Of a stretch of 57,059 bases of DNA, positions 18,470 through 29,787 are shown piece after piece. The stretch covers positions 1 to 57,059 of the forward strand of contig JANWZL010000133.1 in NCBI GenBank assembly GCA_025054655.1, in the 5' to 3' direction. The stretch comes from Thiobacillaceae bacterium. Lineage in GTDB: Bacteria > Pseudomonadota > Gammaproteobacteria > Burkholderiales > Thiobacillaceae. Positions within the stretch are counted from its first letter, which is position 1; the number at the start of each line of letters is the position of its first letter. A program made the translations under genes and the position numbers. Under the pieces are notes generated by a model that ran no database searches, was not told the origin of the DNA, and saw nothing but the letters and a program-made list of their open reading frames with translations.

Positions 18470-21247
18470 ATGAGCACCGGCAGCCTGCCCAGTTCCGCCA
18501 CCCCGACCGACTTCGATGCCGCCGCCGCCGAGTTCCTCGCGCACGAGGCCGAGCGGCTGCCGGATCTGAGCCGGTGCACCGTGCTGCTGCCGCACATGGG
18601 TGCCGCCGCGCCGCTGCTCGCCGCCCTGCGGGCGCGCATCGCCAATCCGGTGTTCCTGCCGCCACGGCTGACCACCTTCCGGGGTTTGGCCGCCGCGGTG
18701 CCGGTGGCCGCGCCGGTCGAGGCCCAGGGGGTGCGTCTGGCCCAGGTGCACGACGTGCTGGCCCATGCCGCCGTGGGTCACGCTCAGGCGCGCTGGGCTT
18801 TGGCCATGGAGCTGCTGGAGCTCATCGACGAGCTGAGCGCCGAGGGTCTGGAGCCGAGCGCCGAGCGCACACAGTGGCTCGCCCAGGTGAGCGCCGCCTA
18901 TGGCCGCCGCAGCAATGCCCTGCTGGAGGCCGAGGCCGTGCTGGTTTTGGAACTGTGGCGGGCCATGCACCAAGGCCGCTGCATGGATCCTATGCATGCC
19001 TACGCCCACCGTCTCGCCCAGGCCGCACGCGCGGCCGCCGGGCCCCTATACACCTTGGGCCTGCTGGGCCTGACCCGACTGGAGCGGGGCCTGCTCGAAC
19101 AGTGGGCGCAGCGTCAGCCGGTGCGGACCCTGCCGTGGCAGCCAAGGCTGCCCGAACGCCACGCCCTGTGCGCCGCGCTCTGGCCTGCGCGCCCCGACGC
19201 GCCCCTCGCCGAACGCATGCGGCAGCTCGCCGCACACCAGCCGGCGAGTCCCCTGCTGCCGCAGGTGCGGCTCGCCGCCGCGGTCGACCTGGAGTCCGAA
19301 GCCGCGGCCGCAGCCGCGCAGGTGCAGGCGTGGGCGGCCGCGGGCCTGAGCCGCATCGCCCTGATCGCCCTCGACCGGCTCACCGCCCGGCGGCTGCGCG
19401 CCCTGCTCGAGCGCAGCCACATCCTGGTGCAGGACGAGACTGGCTGGACCCTGCCCACGGCCGCCGCGTCGCACGTGCCCGACCGCCTCTGCGCCCTGCG
19501 CCAGGACGGCGCCTATCACCGCGATCTCGTCGATCTGCTCAAATCGCCGTTCGTCTTCGCCGACCTCGACCGCGCAGCACGCTTGCAGGCGGTGGCGGCA
19601 CTGGAGACGGCCATCCGCCAGGCGGTGGTGCTGGCGGGCCTGCCGCGCTTCCTGGAGCTGGCCCGCACGGAGGCGCCGCACACCCTACCGCTGCTTGAGC
19701 GCCTCGACCAGGCTCTGGGCCGGCTCGCCGGCGGGCCCTACACCCTGGGTGAGTGGCAGCAGCGGCTGCTTGCCGCCCTGAAGATCATCGGCGCCGATGT
19801 GGCCCTGGCCGCCGATGCCGCCGGCCGCACCCTGCTCGAGCGGCTGCAGGCCCTCACCGCAGAGGTCGCCGGGCATGATGGCCGTTACGATTTCGCCGCC
19901 TGGCGCGGCTGGCTGGAGCTGCAGCTGCAGCGTGCCACCTTCCGCGAGGACGACATCGACAGCCCGGTGCGGCTGCTCTCGCTGGAGGGTGCGCGGCTGC
20001 GTGAATTCGATGCCGCCATCCTGCTCGGTGCGGATGCCGCCCATCTGCCCGCGGCGTGCGACGGGGCGGTGTTCAACGACCGTGTGCGTGCCCAGCTGGG
20101 CCTGCCCACCGCCGCCGGGCGCGAACTGGGGCAGCGCCAGGCCTTCATCGACGTGCTCTGTCACATCCCGCACCTGCTCATCACCTGGCAGGCTCGGCGC
20201 GAGGGCGAGCCGAACGCCGCCAGCCCATGGCTGCAGCTGCTGGAGGCGGCCCACCGCCTGGCCTGGGCAGGCTCGCTCGTGGCCGTGCCGCCCAGCACCG
20301 AGTGTGTGCCGAGCGTGGTCATGCCCCCTCAGCCGGCCCCACCTGCTCCCGCTCGGCTACCCGAACGTCTCTCAGCCAGCGCCTGGCAGAGCCTGGTCGA
20401 TTGCCCCTACCGCTTCCATGCCCGCCACATCTTGTCACTGTCCGAGTTCGAGCCGGTGCCGGAAGAGGTGGCGAAACGCGACTACGGACAGCTGGTGCAC
20501 GCCATCCTGCACGCCTTCCATCGCGCCCACCCACGTCTGGCCGACACGCCCCGCGAGCGACTGCGGGAGACGCTCACGCGGCTGACCCGCGAGGCCTTCG
20601 CGCCCCTGACCGCACGCGCCTATCTCGCCGTCGCCTGGCAACTGCGCTGGGAACGGCGCCTGGAGGCCTATCTGGACTGGGCCCTGGCACACGAGGAGCG
20701 GGGCCACCGCTGGCAGACGGGCGAGGTGGAATACAGCCGCCTGCTCGACCTGCCGGACGGCCGAGCCATCACCCTGCAGGGCCGCATCGACCGCATCGAC
20801 CACGGTCCCAGCGGCCCGATCGTGCTCGATTACAAGGCCCGCAGGCGCAGCGATCTGCGCCAGCGCCTCAGACGCCCGGGTGAGGACGTGCAGCTTGCCT
20901 TCTACGGCCTGCTCACCCAGGCCCAGCAGGCCGCATATGTGGCCCTGGACGACGAGACTATAGACCTCGTCGCCCCGGCCGGGGAACTGCCCGCGCTCTG
21001 CGCCCGCGAGGCCGCCCGCCTAAGCGCGACTCTGGCGCGCATCCTGGCCGGCGCCCCACTACCTGCCCACGGCGCCGCCGAGGTCTGCCGGTATTGTGAG
21101 ATGCGGGGTCTGTGCCGGCGCGATTGGCGCGAGGAGGCAGCCCAACCCCACACGGACGGCAGGGTTGACCCCCAGCCAGCGGGGGTCGAGAATACCCCAC
21201 CGACCCGAGGAGAACCGCCATGTCAGACCAAGACCCGGCCGAACTGA
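18470..21247 (+). CDS. AddB-like PD-(D/E)XK nuclease, probable DNA repair protein
   Basis: 925 residues. The N-terminal part resembles an inactivated UvrD-type helicase, as in AddB. The C-terminal part is a RecB-family nuclease: GRIDRIDHGPSG...VLDYK (about residues 771-790) gives the catalytic D and D-x-K. The cysteines frame an iron-sulfur staple, one in VDCPYRFHARHIL (about 643) and three in CRYCEMRGLC (about 873-883), as in AddB. It probably acts on DNA ends in recombination repair together with a UvrD/AddA-type helicase, but no such gene adjoins it here. The start at 18470 is followed at once by typical sequence. The 3' end overlaps the next small gene by 28 bases. Confidence 0.85.
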   Translation: MSTGSLPSSATPTDFDAAAAEFLAHEAERLPDLSRCTVLLPHMGAAAPLLAALRARIANPVFLPPRLTTFRGLAAAVPVAAPVEAQGVRLAQVHDVLAHAAVGHAQARWALAMELLELIDELSAEGLEPSAERTQWLAQVSAAYGRRSNALLEAEAVLVLELWRAMHQGRCMDPMHAYAHRLAQAARAAAGPLYTLGLLGLTRLERGLLEQWAQRQPVRTLPWQPRLPERHALCAALWPARPDAPLAERMRQLAAHQPASPLLPQVRLAAAVDLESEAAAAAAQVQAWAAAGLSRIALIALDRLTARRLRALLERSHILVQDETGWTLPTAAASHVPDRLCALRQDGAYHRDLVDLLKSPFVFADLDRAARLQAVAALETAIRQAVVLAGLPRFLELARTEAPHTLPLLERLDQALGRLAGGPYTLGEWQQRLLAALKIIGADVALAADAAGRTLLERLQALTAEVAGHDGRYDFAAWRGWLELQLQRATFREDDIDSPVRLLSLEGARLREFDAAILLGADAAHLPAACDGAVFNDRVRAQLGLPTAAGRELGQRQAFIDVLCHIPHLLITWQARREGEPNAASPWLQLLEAAHRLAWAGSLVAVPPSTECVPSVVMPPQPAPPAPARLPERLSASAWQSLVDCPYRFHARHILSLSEFEPVPEEVAKRDYGQLVHAILHAFHRAHPRLADTPRERLRETLTRLTREAFAPLTARAYLAVAWQLRWERRLEAYLDWALAHEERGHRWQTGEVEYSRLLDLPDGRAITLQGRIDRIDHGPSGPIVLDYKARRRSDLRQRLRRPGEDVQLAFYGLLTQAQQAAYVALDDETIDLVAPAGELPALCAREAARLSATLARILAGAPLPAHGAAEVCRYCEMRGLCRRDWREEAAQPHTDGRVDPQPAGVENTPPTRGEPPCQTKTRPN

Positions 21248-21507
21248 ACAAGGAGCGGGAGATCATGCGTGCCATGCGCAAGACGCTCACCGCCATCGTG
21301 CGCGATTGCGCCCCGCGCGAGGGCTTCGAGAGCCCGCTCACACCGGCGACGGTAGAGGACATCCGCATGTGCCTGGGGCTGATCGCCGCACGCGAGGCGG
21401 AATTGGCCGACAGGCTGGGCATCGCCCGCAACGAGCGGCCGCGCTTCGTCGATGAACCCAGCTGCAGCCAGCCGGTGAATTTCATCCCGCCGGAAAAAAA
21501 GCACTGA
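21220..21507 (+). CDS. Small conserved-looking protein of unknown function
   Basis: 95 residues, soluble and charged, with no signal peptide or membrane segment. A helical N-terminal half (ELNKEREIMRAMRKTLTAIV) is followed by TPATVEDIRMCLGLIAAREAELADRLG and a tail with RPRFVDEPSCSQPVNF. A clear AGGAGA ribosome site at 21208-21213 supports the start at 21220 inside the end of the nuclease gene, so the two are translationally linked. I do not recognise the family with confidence. The compositional bias matches the neighbours and gives no sign of transfer. Confidence 0.75.
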   Translation: MSDQDPAELNKEREIMRAMRKTLTAIVRDCAPREGFESPLTPATVEDIRMCLGLIAAREAELADRLGIARNERPRFVDEPSCSQPVNFIPPEKKH

Positions 21508-21523
21508 CCCGGTACGCGTCGTC

Positions 21524-21778
21524 ATGGCCGAGGCGATCAGCACTCTGATCTCCGACAGCGAGGCGTCGGTGGTGCAGACCCACTGGGTGGTGATCTACGC
21601 CCCGCACACGCGCGGCCGCAAGCGTTTCCCGGAGAACTGCGTCACGGTCTACCCCAGCGAGGCGCAGGCGCGTGCCGCCGCCCGACCCGAGGCGGGTTAC
21701 CGCGCCGCCGTGGCACACGGCCCATCGCGCTCCTCGGAAGGCTTCCGCCTGTACTATCTGGTGCGCTGGCTGGACTGA
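21524..21778 (+). CDS. Small protein of unknown function
   Basis: 84 residues starting 16 bases after the previous stop, so it is probably in the same transcript. The sequence has a central VVIYAPHTRGRKRFPENCVTVYP segment and an aromatic C-terminus (EGFRLYYLVRWLD). It looks like a small alpha/beta cytoplasmic protein; no catalytic motif is visible. Its coding character matches the host genes. No function is assigned. Confidence 0.7.
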   Translation: MAEAISTLISDSEASVVQTHWVVIYAPHTRGRKRFPENCVTVYPSEAQARAAARPEAGYRAAVAHGPSRSSEGFRLYYLVRWLD

Positions 21779-21864
21779 TGCGGCTGCAGCCGCACGTCAG
21801 GAAACGCGTGCCGTCGCGTTTGGTCCAACCGTCTGACGCCCTGCGCGCCGCACTGGCGCCAGGG

Positions 21865-21894
21865 TTGGCGTCAACCCATTGACTGCGCTAGAAT
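21865..21894 (+). promoter_or_regulatory. Sigma-70 promoter candidate for gltB
   Basis: TTGGCG (21865-21870), an 18-base spacer and TAGAAT (21889-21894). Transcription would start near 21901. This rules against translation from the upstream TTG at 21879 and favours the ATG at 21942. Confidence 0.55.
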
Positions 21895-21941
21895 TTTCGC
21901 CCCTTTTCACCTCGCAAACCCTCAATACGCGGCTTAAACCC

Positions 21942-24900
21942 ATGGAAGACCGGCAAGGCCGCCTGTGCGGCACCCTCTACAGCCCCGATTTCGAACAGGA
22001 CAGCTGCGGTTTCGGCCTCATCGCCCAACTCGACGACGAGCCCTCGCACTGGCTGGTGTCCACCGCCATCTCTTCGCTCGCCTGCATGACCCACCGCGGG
22101 GCCATCGCCGCCGACGGCAAGTCGGGCGACGGCTGCGGGCTGCTGTTCAAGAAGCCGGACGCCTTCCTGCGCGCCGTGGCCGCGGAGCAGGGTTGGCGGC
22201 TCAACGCCCGTTATGCGGCCGGTCTGGTCTTCCTCAACCGCGAGCCGGTCAAGGCCCAGCGTGCCAGGGAACTGTTGGTGCGTGAGCTGGCCGCCCAAGG
22301 GCTGGAGCCGCTGGGTTTCCGCCCCGTCCCCACGGACGAATCCGCCCTTGGTGAGTATGCGCGGGCCAGCCTGCCCGTCATCGAGCAGCTGTTCGTCAAC
22401 TGTCCGGAGACGATCGATGCCGAGATCTTCGAGCGCCGGCTCTACATCGCCCGCCGCCGCACGGAGAAGGCCCTGGAGGCCGACGACCCCACCTTCTATG
22501 TGCCCACCCTGTCGGGCCGCGTGATCGCCTACAAGGGTCTGGTGATGCCGGCCTATCTACCGGTGTTCTACCCGGACCTCAACGACGCGCGCTTCGCATC
22601 CTCGCTCGCCGTCTTCCACCAGCGCTTCTCCACCAACACCTGGCCAGAGTGGCGGCTGGCGCAACCGTTCCGGTTCCTCGCCCACAACGGCGAGATCAAC
22701 ACCCTGCAGGGCAACCGCAACTGGAGCCGGGCGCGCGAGCGCAAGTTCGCCTCGCCCTTGATCCCGGACATGGAGGACGTGCGCCCCATGGTGAGCCAGC
22801 GCGGCTCCGATTCCATGAGCTTCGACAACATGCTGGAGGGCCTGGTGATGGGCGGGGCGGGGTTGTTCCGGGCCCTGCGCATGATGGTGCCGCCGGCCTG
22901 GCAGAACGTCACCCACATGGACCCGGATCTGCGCGCCTTCTACGAATACAACTCCATGCACATGGAGCCCTGGGACGGCCCGGCCGGGATCGTGCTCACC
23001 GACGGTCGCTACGGCGTGTGCCTGCTCGACCGCAATGGGCTGCGGCCGGCGCGCTACGTGCTCACCCGCGACCGCATCGTCACCATCGCCTCCGAGGTCG
23101 GGGTGTGGGACTACGGGCCGGAGAACGTGCTGGCCAAGGGGCGGGTGCGGCCCGGGCAGATGGTGGCGGCGGACCTGGAGACCGGCCGTTTCCTGCTGCC
23201 CGAGGACATCGACGCATTGCTCAAGGACCGCCAGCCCTACCGTCAGTGGCTCAAGCAGCACGGCCGCCGGGTGGAGACCAAACCCGAGGAGGACGCCGAT
23301 TGCCCGCAGATGGACGCGGCCCAGCTCGCCACCTATCAGAAGCTGTACAACATGAGCTTCGAGGAGCTGGACCAGGTGGTGCGGGTGCTGGCCGAGGACG
23401 GCCAGGAGGCGGTGGGTTCCATGGGCGACGACACCCCCATGGCCGTGCTCTCTAGCCAGGTGCGCTCCCCTTACGACTACCTGCGCCAGCAGTTCGCCCA
23501 GGTCACCAACCCGCCCATAGACCCCATACGCGAGGCCATCGTCATGAGCCTGCACACGGTGTTCGGGCGTGAGCGCAACCTGTTCGAGGAGACGCCCGAG
23601 CACGCCCACCGGCTGGGGGTGAACTCGCCGGTGCTGTCGCACGACGCCTTCGTTACCGTCACCAGCCAGACCGACCCGGCCTATGCCCCGGCCACGCTGG
23701 AGCTCAGCTATGACCCCGCCCGCAGCGACCTGAAGACAGCGCTCAGGCAGCTGGCCGCGGCGGCGGTGGAACTGGTGCGCGCCGGCAAGGTGATCCTGGT
23801 GCTGTCCGACCGCCGCATAGACCGCACGAAACTGCCCATCCACGCCCTGTTTGCCGTGGGGGCGGTGCACCACGCCCTGATCGACGCCGGCCTGCGCTGC
23901 GACGCCAACCTCGTGGTGGAGACCGGCACCGCCCGCGATCCGCACCAGATCGCGGCCCTGATCGGCTACGGCGCCACCGCGGTCTACCCCTACCTCGCCT
24001 ACCAGTCCATCCTGCAGATGGTGCGTGCGGGCGAGGTCAAACTGCCGGCGGTAAAGGCCCTGGCCAACTATCGCAAGGGTATCGACAAGGGCCTGCTCAA
24101 GGTGATGTCCAAGATGGGCATCTCCGCCATCTCCAGTTACCGCGGGGCACAGCTGTTCGAGATCGTGGGCATGCACGAAGAAGTGGTCGAGCTGTGTTTC
24201 AAGGGGACTGTCTCGCGCGTGTCCGGGGCCGATTTCAGCGACTTCGAGCAGGACCAGAAGAAGCTCGCCCGTGCCGCCTTCAACCCGCTGCGCCCGCTGC
24301 CCGCGGGTGGGTTGTTGAAATTCATCTACGGCGGCGAATATCACGCCTACAACCCGGACGTGGTGCAGGCCCTGCAGCGCGCTGTGCAGACCGGCTCTTA
24401 CGAGGCCTACAAACAGTACGCCGACCTGGTGAACAACCGGCCGGTGGCCATGTTCCGCGACCTCATGCGCTTGAAGACCCTGCCGCAGCCCATCCCGCTG
24501 GAGGAGGTGGAACCCATCGAGTCCATCCTCAAGCGCTTCGACTCGGCCGGCATGAGCCTCGGGGCGTTGTCGCCCGAGGCGCACGAGGCCCTGGCTATCG
24601 GCATGAACCGCATCGGCGGGCGTTCCAACTCCGGCGAGGGGGGCGAGGACCCCGCCCGCTACGGTACCGAGCGCATGTCCAAGATCAAGCAGGTGGCCAG
24701 CGGCCGCTTCGGCGTCACCCCACACTATCTCGTCAACGCCGAGGTGCTGCAGATCAAGATCGCACAAGGGGCGAAGCCCGGCGAGGGCGGACAGCTGCCC
24801 GGCCACAAGGTCTCCGAGCTGATCGCCCGGCTCAGATGCACCAAGCCGGGCATCTCGCTCATCTCCCCGCCGCCGCACCACGACATCTATTCCATCGAGG

Positions 24901-26396
24901 ACCTGGCACAGCTGATCTTCGACCTCAAACAGGTCAACCCGCAGGCCCTGGTGTCGGTCAAGCTGGTGGCCGAGCCCGGAGTGGGTACCGTGGCCGCGGG
25001 CGTGGCCAAGGCCTATGCCGACCTCATCACCATCGCCGGCTACGACGGCGGCACGGGGGCGAGCCCGCTGACCAGCGTCAAATACGCCGGCACCCCGTGG
25101 GAGCTGGGGCTCACTGAGACGCAGCAAGTGCTGCGCGCCAATGGCCTCAGGGGGCGCGTGCGCGTGCAGACCGACGGCGGCCTGAAGACCGGCCTGGACG
25201 TGGTGAAGGCTGCCATCCTAGGGGCGGAGAGCTTCGGCTTCGGCACCGCCCCCATGGTCGCCCTGGGCTGCAAATACCTGCGCATCTGCCACCTCAACAA
25301 CTGCGCCACCGGCGTGGCCACTCAGGACGAGACCCTGCGCAAGCGCCACTTCATCGGGCTGCCCGACATGGTGGTCAACTTCTTCACCTTCGTGGCCATG
25401 GAGACGCGCGAGTGGATGGCGCGGCTGGGCGTGCGCCGTTTCGAGGACCTGATCGGCCGCACCGATCTGATCGAGCTCATGCCGGGCGTGACCGACAAAC
25501 AGCGTCGCCTGAAGCTCGACCTGTTGCTGTCCCAGGGCAACATCCCGGAGGACGAGCCGCGCCACTGCATCGAACCGTCCAACCCCTCGTTCGACAAGGG
25601 GGAGCTGGCCGAACAGATGGTGCGCGAGGCCCTGCCCGCCATCCGCGACAAGCGACCCCTGCGCCTGGAATACCGCATCCGCAACGTCAACCGCTCCATC
25701 GGCGCGCGGCTGTCGGGCGAGATCGCGCGTATCCACGGGGCCGAGGGGCTGCCCGACGACTGCCTGCACGTCAAGCTCACCGGCAGCGCCGGCCAGAGCT
25801 TCGGGGTGTGGAACCACAAGGGGCTCACCCTGGAGCTGGAGGGCGACGCCAACGACTATGTCGGCAAGGGCATGGCCGGTGGCCGTATCGTCATCTATCC
25901 GCCCAAGGGCTCCGCCTTCGAGGCGCATCGCGCCATCATCGTCGGCAACACCTGTCTGTACGGGGCCACCGGCGGTGAGTTCTATGCCGCGGGATGCGCC
26001 GGCGAGCGCTTCGCGGTGCGCAACTCCGGCGCCCAGGCGGTGATCGAGGGCGTGGGCGAGCATTGCTGCGAATACATGACCGGCGGCCACGTGGTGGTGC
26101 TGGGGATAACCGGCCTCAACTTCGGCGCCGGCATGACCGGCGGCTTCGCCCTGGTCTACGACGAGGACGGCCAATTCGTGCACCGGCTCAACAACGAGCT
26201 GGTGGACATGAACCCCATCAACGACGAGAAGACGGCCGAATACCGCAGCTTCCTGCGCGAGCGCCTGGAGAAACACCTGCTCTATACGGGCAGTGCACGT
26301 GCGCGCTGGATGCTGGAAAACTTCGACGAGGTGGTGGAGCGCTTCTGGCTGGTCAAGCCCAAGGCGCTCACCCTGGACAGCCTGCTGAAGGATTGA
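21942..26396 (+). CDS. gltB: Glutamate synthase (NADPH) large subunit
   Basis: 1484 residues from ATG 21942, the normal length for a proteobacterial alpha subunit. It takes the amide of glutamine and, with GltD, makes two glutamates from glutamine plus 2-oxoglutarate. The nucleophile is C22 in [10 protein letters not shown], which implies removal of a 21-residue propeptide. Then come the class II amidotransferase domain ([15 protein letters not shown]), the central domain, and the FMN-binding synthase domain ([23 protein letters not shown]). The 3Fe-4S cysteines are in [12 protein letters not shown] from residue 1110. The C-terminal GXGXG domain contains [12 protein letters not shown]. An in-frame TTG at 21879 is rejected because it overlaps the promoter. 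A hicBA pair separates it from gltD. Confidence 0.97.
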   Translation: MEDRQGRLCGTLYSPDFEQDSCGFGLIAQLDDEPSHWLVSTAISSLACMTHRGAIAADGKSGDGCGLLFKKPDAFLRAVAAEQGWRLNARYAAGLVFLNREPVKAQRARELLVRELAAQGLEPLGFRPVPTDESALGEYARASLPVIEQLFVNCPETIDAEIFERRLYIARRRTEKALEADDPTFYVPTLSGRVIAYKGLVMPAYLPVFYPDLNDARFASSLAVFHQRFSTNTWPEWRLAQPFRFLAHNGEINTLQGNRNWSRARERKFASPLIPDMEDVRPMVSQRGSDSMSFDNMLEGLVMGGAGLFRALRMMVPPAWQNVTHMDPDLRAFYEYNSMHMEPWDGPAGIVLTDGRYGVCLLDRNGLRPARYVLTRDRIVTIASEVGVWDYGPENVLAKGRVRPGQMVAADLETGRFLLPEDIDALLKDRQPYRQWLKQHGRRVETKPEEDADCPQMDAAQLATYQKLYNMSFEELDQVVRVLAEDGQEAVGSMGDDTPMAVLSSQVRSPYDYLRQQFAQVTNPPIDPIREAIVMSLHTVFGRERNLFEETPEHAHRLGVNSPVLSHDAFVTVTSQTDPAYAPATLELSYDPARSDLKTALRQLAAAAVELVRAGKVILVLSDRRIDRTKLPIHALFAVGAVHHALIDAGLRCDANLVVETGTARDPHQIAALIGYGATAVYPYLAYQSILQMVRAGEVKLPAVKALANYRKGIDKGLLKVMSKMGISAISSYRGAQLFEIVGMHEEVVELCFKGTVSRVSGADFSDFEQDQKKLARAAFNPLRPLPAGGLLKFIYGGEYHAYNPDVVQALQRAVQTGSYEAYKQYADLVNNRPVAMFRDLMRLKTLPQPIPLEEVEPIESILKRFDSAGMSLGALSPEAHEALAIGMNRIGGRSNSGEGGEDPARYGTERMSKIKQVASGRFGVTPHYLVNAEVLQIKIAQGAKPGEGGQLPGHKVSELIARLRCTKPGISLISPPPHHDIYSIEDLAQLIFDLKQVNPQALVSVKLVAEPGVGTVAAGVAKAYADLITIAGYDGGTGASPLTSVKYAGTPWELGLTETQQVLRANGLRGRVRVQTDGGLKTGLDVVKAAILGAESFGFGTAPMVALGCKYLRICHLNNCATGVATQDETLRKRHFIGLPDMVVNFFTFVAMETREWMARLGVRRFEDLIGRTDLIELMPGVTDKQRRLKLDLLLSQGNIPEDEPRHCIEPSNPSFDKGELAEQMVREALPAIRDKRPLRLEYRIRNVNRSIGARLSGEIARIHGAEGLPDDCLHVKLTGSAGQSFGVWNHKGLTLELEGDANDYVGKGMAGGRIVIYPPKGSAFEAHRAIIVGNTCLYGATGGEFYAAGCAGERFAVRNSGAQAVIEGVGEHCCEYMTGGHVVVLGITGLNFGAGMTGGFALVYDEDGQFVHRLNNELVDMNPINDEKTAEYRSFLRERLEKHLLYTGSARARWMLENFDEVVERFWLVKPKALTLDSLLKD

Positions 26397-26399
26397 GCG

Positions 26400-26588
26400 A
26401 TGGCGCAGATGACCATGGTGTACTGGAGATCTGAGCGGTTCTGGCTGGGCAAGCTGCTGGAACACCCGGAGATCATGAGTCAGGGCGAAACCTTGGAAGA
26501 GCTGGAAGAAAACCTCAAGGACGCTTATCTGAGCATGGTCATGGAAGACGTGCCCGACCAGTATCAGATCAAAGAGATCGCGGTGTGA
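26400..26588 (+). CDS. hicB: HicB-like antitoxin
   Basis: 62 residues. The pattern YWRSERFWLGKLLEHPEIMSQG followed by ETLEELEENLKDAY is the short HicB form, a partly degraded RNase-H-like fold that neutralises HicA. No DNA-binding C-terminal extension is visible, so autoregulation may be weak or may need HicA. It starts three bases after the gltB stop and overlaps hicA by four bases (GTGA). It is therefore likely made from the gltB transcript. Confidence 0.85.
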   Translation: MAQMTMVYWRSERFWLGKLLEHPEIMSQGETLEELEENLKDAYLSMVMEDVPDQYQIKEIAV

Positions 26589-26767
26589 AACGCAGCGAGC
26601 TCATCCGCCGGCTGCAACAGGCTGGCTGTGTGTTGTTGCGGCATGGTGGAAGGCACGACATCTACCTAAATCCACGCACGGGCCAAAAACAGCCCATACC
26701 GCGCCACAGCGAGATCGATAACCAATTGGTCAGACACATCTGCAAACACTTGGGTCTGGAAGCATGA
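26585..26767 (+). CDS. hicA: HicA-like mRNA interferase toxin
   Basis: 60 residues from a GTG that overlaps the hicB stop. KRSELIRRLQQAGCVLLRHGGRHDIYLNP is the HicA double-stranded-RNA-binding-like fold, with the catalytic histidine H24 in GGRHDIY. The C-terminal QPIPRHSEIDNQLVRHICKHLGL is also typical. HicA cleaves mRNA when free of HicB. The gene is visibly less GC-rich than gltB and gltD (for example CATCTACCTAAATCC), consistent with acquisition. It is apparently intact. Confidence 0.88.
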   Translation: MKRSELIRRLQQAGCVLLRHGGRHDIYLNPRTGQKQPIPRHSEIDNQLVRHICKHLGLEA

Positions 26768-26916
26768 GCCGATCCAGCCACCGCACCCCGATGGGTCTGT
26801 TAATCCTGGCATACCGTCATCCTGCCTGTCGGGGGCAACCGTTGGCCTGGTTGCTGCCATGCCATTGCAGATCAGCAACCGCTCGAAAGGGGCTGAGCGC
26901 GCTCGACCTATCCTGA

Positions 26917-28374
<1,458 letters not shown>

Positions 28375-28393
28375 ATCCCTGCCGCCCCCTATA

Positions 28394-28435
28394 TTGATGA
28401 GGATCAAGGACTCGTCCGGATGATGGCGATGTAAT
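28394..28435 (+). promoter_or_regulatory. FNR/Anr-type site with -10 element (class II arrangement)
   Basis: TTGAT-GAGG-ATCAA (28394-28407) is a perfect FNR consensus. TGTAAT at 28430-28435 can serve as -10. A start near 28442 would place the FNR site at -41.5, the canonical class II activating position. The lipoprotein gene starts 29 bases further on, behind a GGAGGGAGGGG ribosome site. Confidence 0.7.
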
Positions 28436-28470
28436 GGCCCTGCGCCCATGAGGAGGGAGGGGTCATTGCC

Positions 28471-28839
28471 ATGCATCGCCACACACCTGCACGTCGAACT
28501 TTCCTCGTCTGTTCTGCCGCCCTGCTCGCCACGACGGGGTTTGCCGGCTGCGCCAGCGCACCCGCCGGCCCTCGGTTTAGCGAGGCCGAACGCAAGGCCA
28601 TCACTGAGTACTTCGCCCGCCAGCGCGGGCGTGGGCCGGTCGAAGTCCCCGCGCAGACGGTCAAGGCTGGCGGCAAGCTCGGCCCGGGCCCACGCCGCCG
28701 CCGGCTACCGCGCGAGCTGGAGGAAGCACTGCCCGCCCTTGCCGCCCCCTATCTGCGGCTGGTGGTCAACGCCGACGTCGCCCTCGTCAACACCGACACC
28801 GACGACATCCTCGACGTCATCCCCCAGGTCGCGTACTGA
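28471..28839 (+). CDS. Small lipoprotein, RcnB/CigR-like
   Basis: 122 residues. An N-terminal arginine-containing leader and hydrophobic stretch end in a lipobox-like GFAGC (Cys about residue 26), so it is probably a lipid-anchored periplasmic protein. The mature part has FSEAERKAITEYFARQR, a basic linker (KLGPGPRRRRLPRELEEALP) and a C-terminal YLRLVVNADVALVNTDTDDILDVI. That layout resembles the RcnB/CigR domain (pass through PP..L, then a short beta unit ending ILDVI). The function is unknown. It appears to be induced when oxygen is low (FNR site). Its 3' end overlaps the tlyA end by 23 bases, tail to tail. Confidence 0.72.
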   Translation: MHRHTPARRTFLVCSAALLATTGFAGCASAPAGPRFSEAERKAITEYFARQRGRGPVEVPAQTVKAGGKLGPGPRRRRLPRELEEALPALAAPYLRLVVNADVALVNTDTDDILDVIPQVAY

Positions 28840-29599
28840 GCTCGGCCCACAAGAAGAACTCGCGGTTGCCGTCAGCGCCAGTGATGGGGCTATCGAACCA
28901 ATCCTTCACCCGCAGACCCGCCGCATGCGCGGCAGCCCGCAGACTGTGTTCGACTTCTGCGTAAAGGCTCGCCTCGCGTACGATCCCGCCTTTGCCCACG
29001 GCCCGTGGGCCGACCTCGAACTGCGGTTTGGCCAGCGCGAGCACCTGACCCGCCGCGGCGAGCAATGTCGCCAAAGGCGGCAGCAGCAGGGTCAGTGAGA
29101 TGAAGGCGGCGTCCACGACGATGAGGTCGAAACCCTGGACGGGTAGGTGGACGCCCAGATGCGCGGCCGACAGATGGCGGGCGTTCACGCCTTCCAGACA
29201 GACCACGCGCGCATCCGCTCGCAGACGCGGGTGCAGCTGGCCATGGCCGACGTCCACCCCGACCACCCGCGCCGCCCCCGCCTGCAGCAGGCAATCCGTG
29301 AAGCCGCCGGTGGACTGACCCACGTCGAGACAGACCCATCCCACGACGTCGAGACCGGTGTGGGCGAGCGCCCCGGCGAGCTTCAACCCTGCCCGTGAAA
29401 CGTAGCGCTCATGCTCCGTGGTATCCAGTGCGAGCGCTGCATCCAGCGGCAGATCCAGGCTGGGCTTGGTGAGCCTGCGCCACACCCGTTGCCCGCCCTC
29501 GACACGTTCATAGCGCACGCAGCCGGCGGCGATGAGACGTTGCGCCGCACTGCGGGAGTCGGCCAGGCCGAGATGGACGAGCAGTCGATCGGCACGCAT
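28817..29599 (-). CDS. tlyA: TlyA-family rRNA 2'-O-methyltransferase / haemolysin A-like
   Basis: 260 residues. An S4 RNA-binding domain (RADRLLVHLGLADSRSAAQRLI, residues 2-60) is followed by an FtsJ-like Rossmann methyltransferase. The AdoMet motif is CLDVGQSTGGFTDCLLQ (about 90-106) and the next acidic strand is VVGVDVGHGQLHP. The FDLIVVDAAFISL and LALAKPQFEVG segments supply the catalytic K-D-K-type residues of the family. Members methylate 16S and 23S rRNA 2'-hydroxyls; the haemolysin name is historical. It is transcribed away from the HlyD gene across 188 bp. Confidence 0.92.
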   Translation of the reverse strand: MRADRLLVHLGLADSRSAAQRLIAAGCVRYERVEGGQRVWRRLTKPSLDLPLDAALALDTTEHERYVSRAGLKLAGALAHTGLDVVGWVCLDVGQSTGGFTDCLLQAGAARVVGVDVGHGQLHPRLRADARVVCLEGVNARHLSAAHLGVHLPVQGFDLIVVDAAFISLTLLLPPLATLLAAAGQVLALAKPQFEVGPRAVGKGGIVREASLYAEVEHSLRAAAHAAGLRVKDWFDSPITGADGNREFFLWAELSTRPGG

Positions 29600-29787
29600 G
29601 CGGCAGTGTCGAAAGGCTGGGGCGACTGCGCAGCGAGCTTAGCGCAAGTCGCCTCGGCCGTCTGCATCGATCGGGCAGCACGACGCGGCAGCCGGCCATG
29701 GGTGACCGCCAGCCACCGTCGCGGCTTGCTTGCAGGACGCCTGGGCTTGGGTTTTACTGACGCATCCGTCCGCGATGCCGATCTTGC

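Noticed and set aside
21165-21193. TTGACC-17-GAGAAT as promoter for the small gene at 21220, with a 7-bp GC hairpin in the spacer
   Set aside because: The -10 is poor, the region is inside the nuclease coding sequence, and the gene is explained by read-through.
21879-21941. TTG start for gltB at 21879
   Set aside because: It lies within the predicted promoter, and the catalytic-cysteine propeptide has normal length from ATG 21942.
22557-25127. 856-codon open frame on the minus strand opposite gltB
   Set aside because: It is the antisense of a conserved gene; the product is a His/Gln/Gly/Val-rich shadow with no domain, as is usual opposite GC-rich genes.
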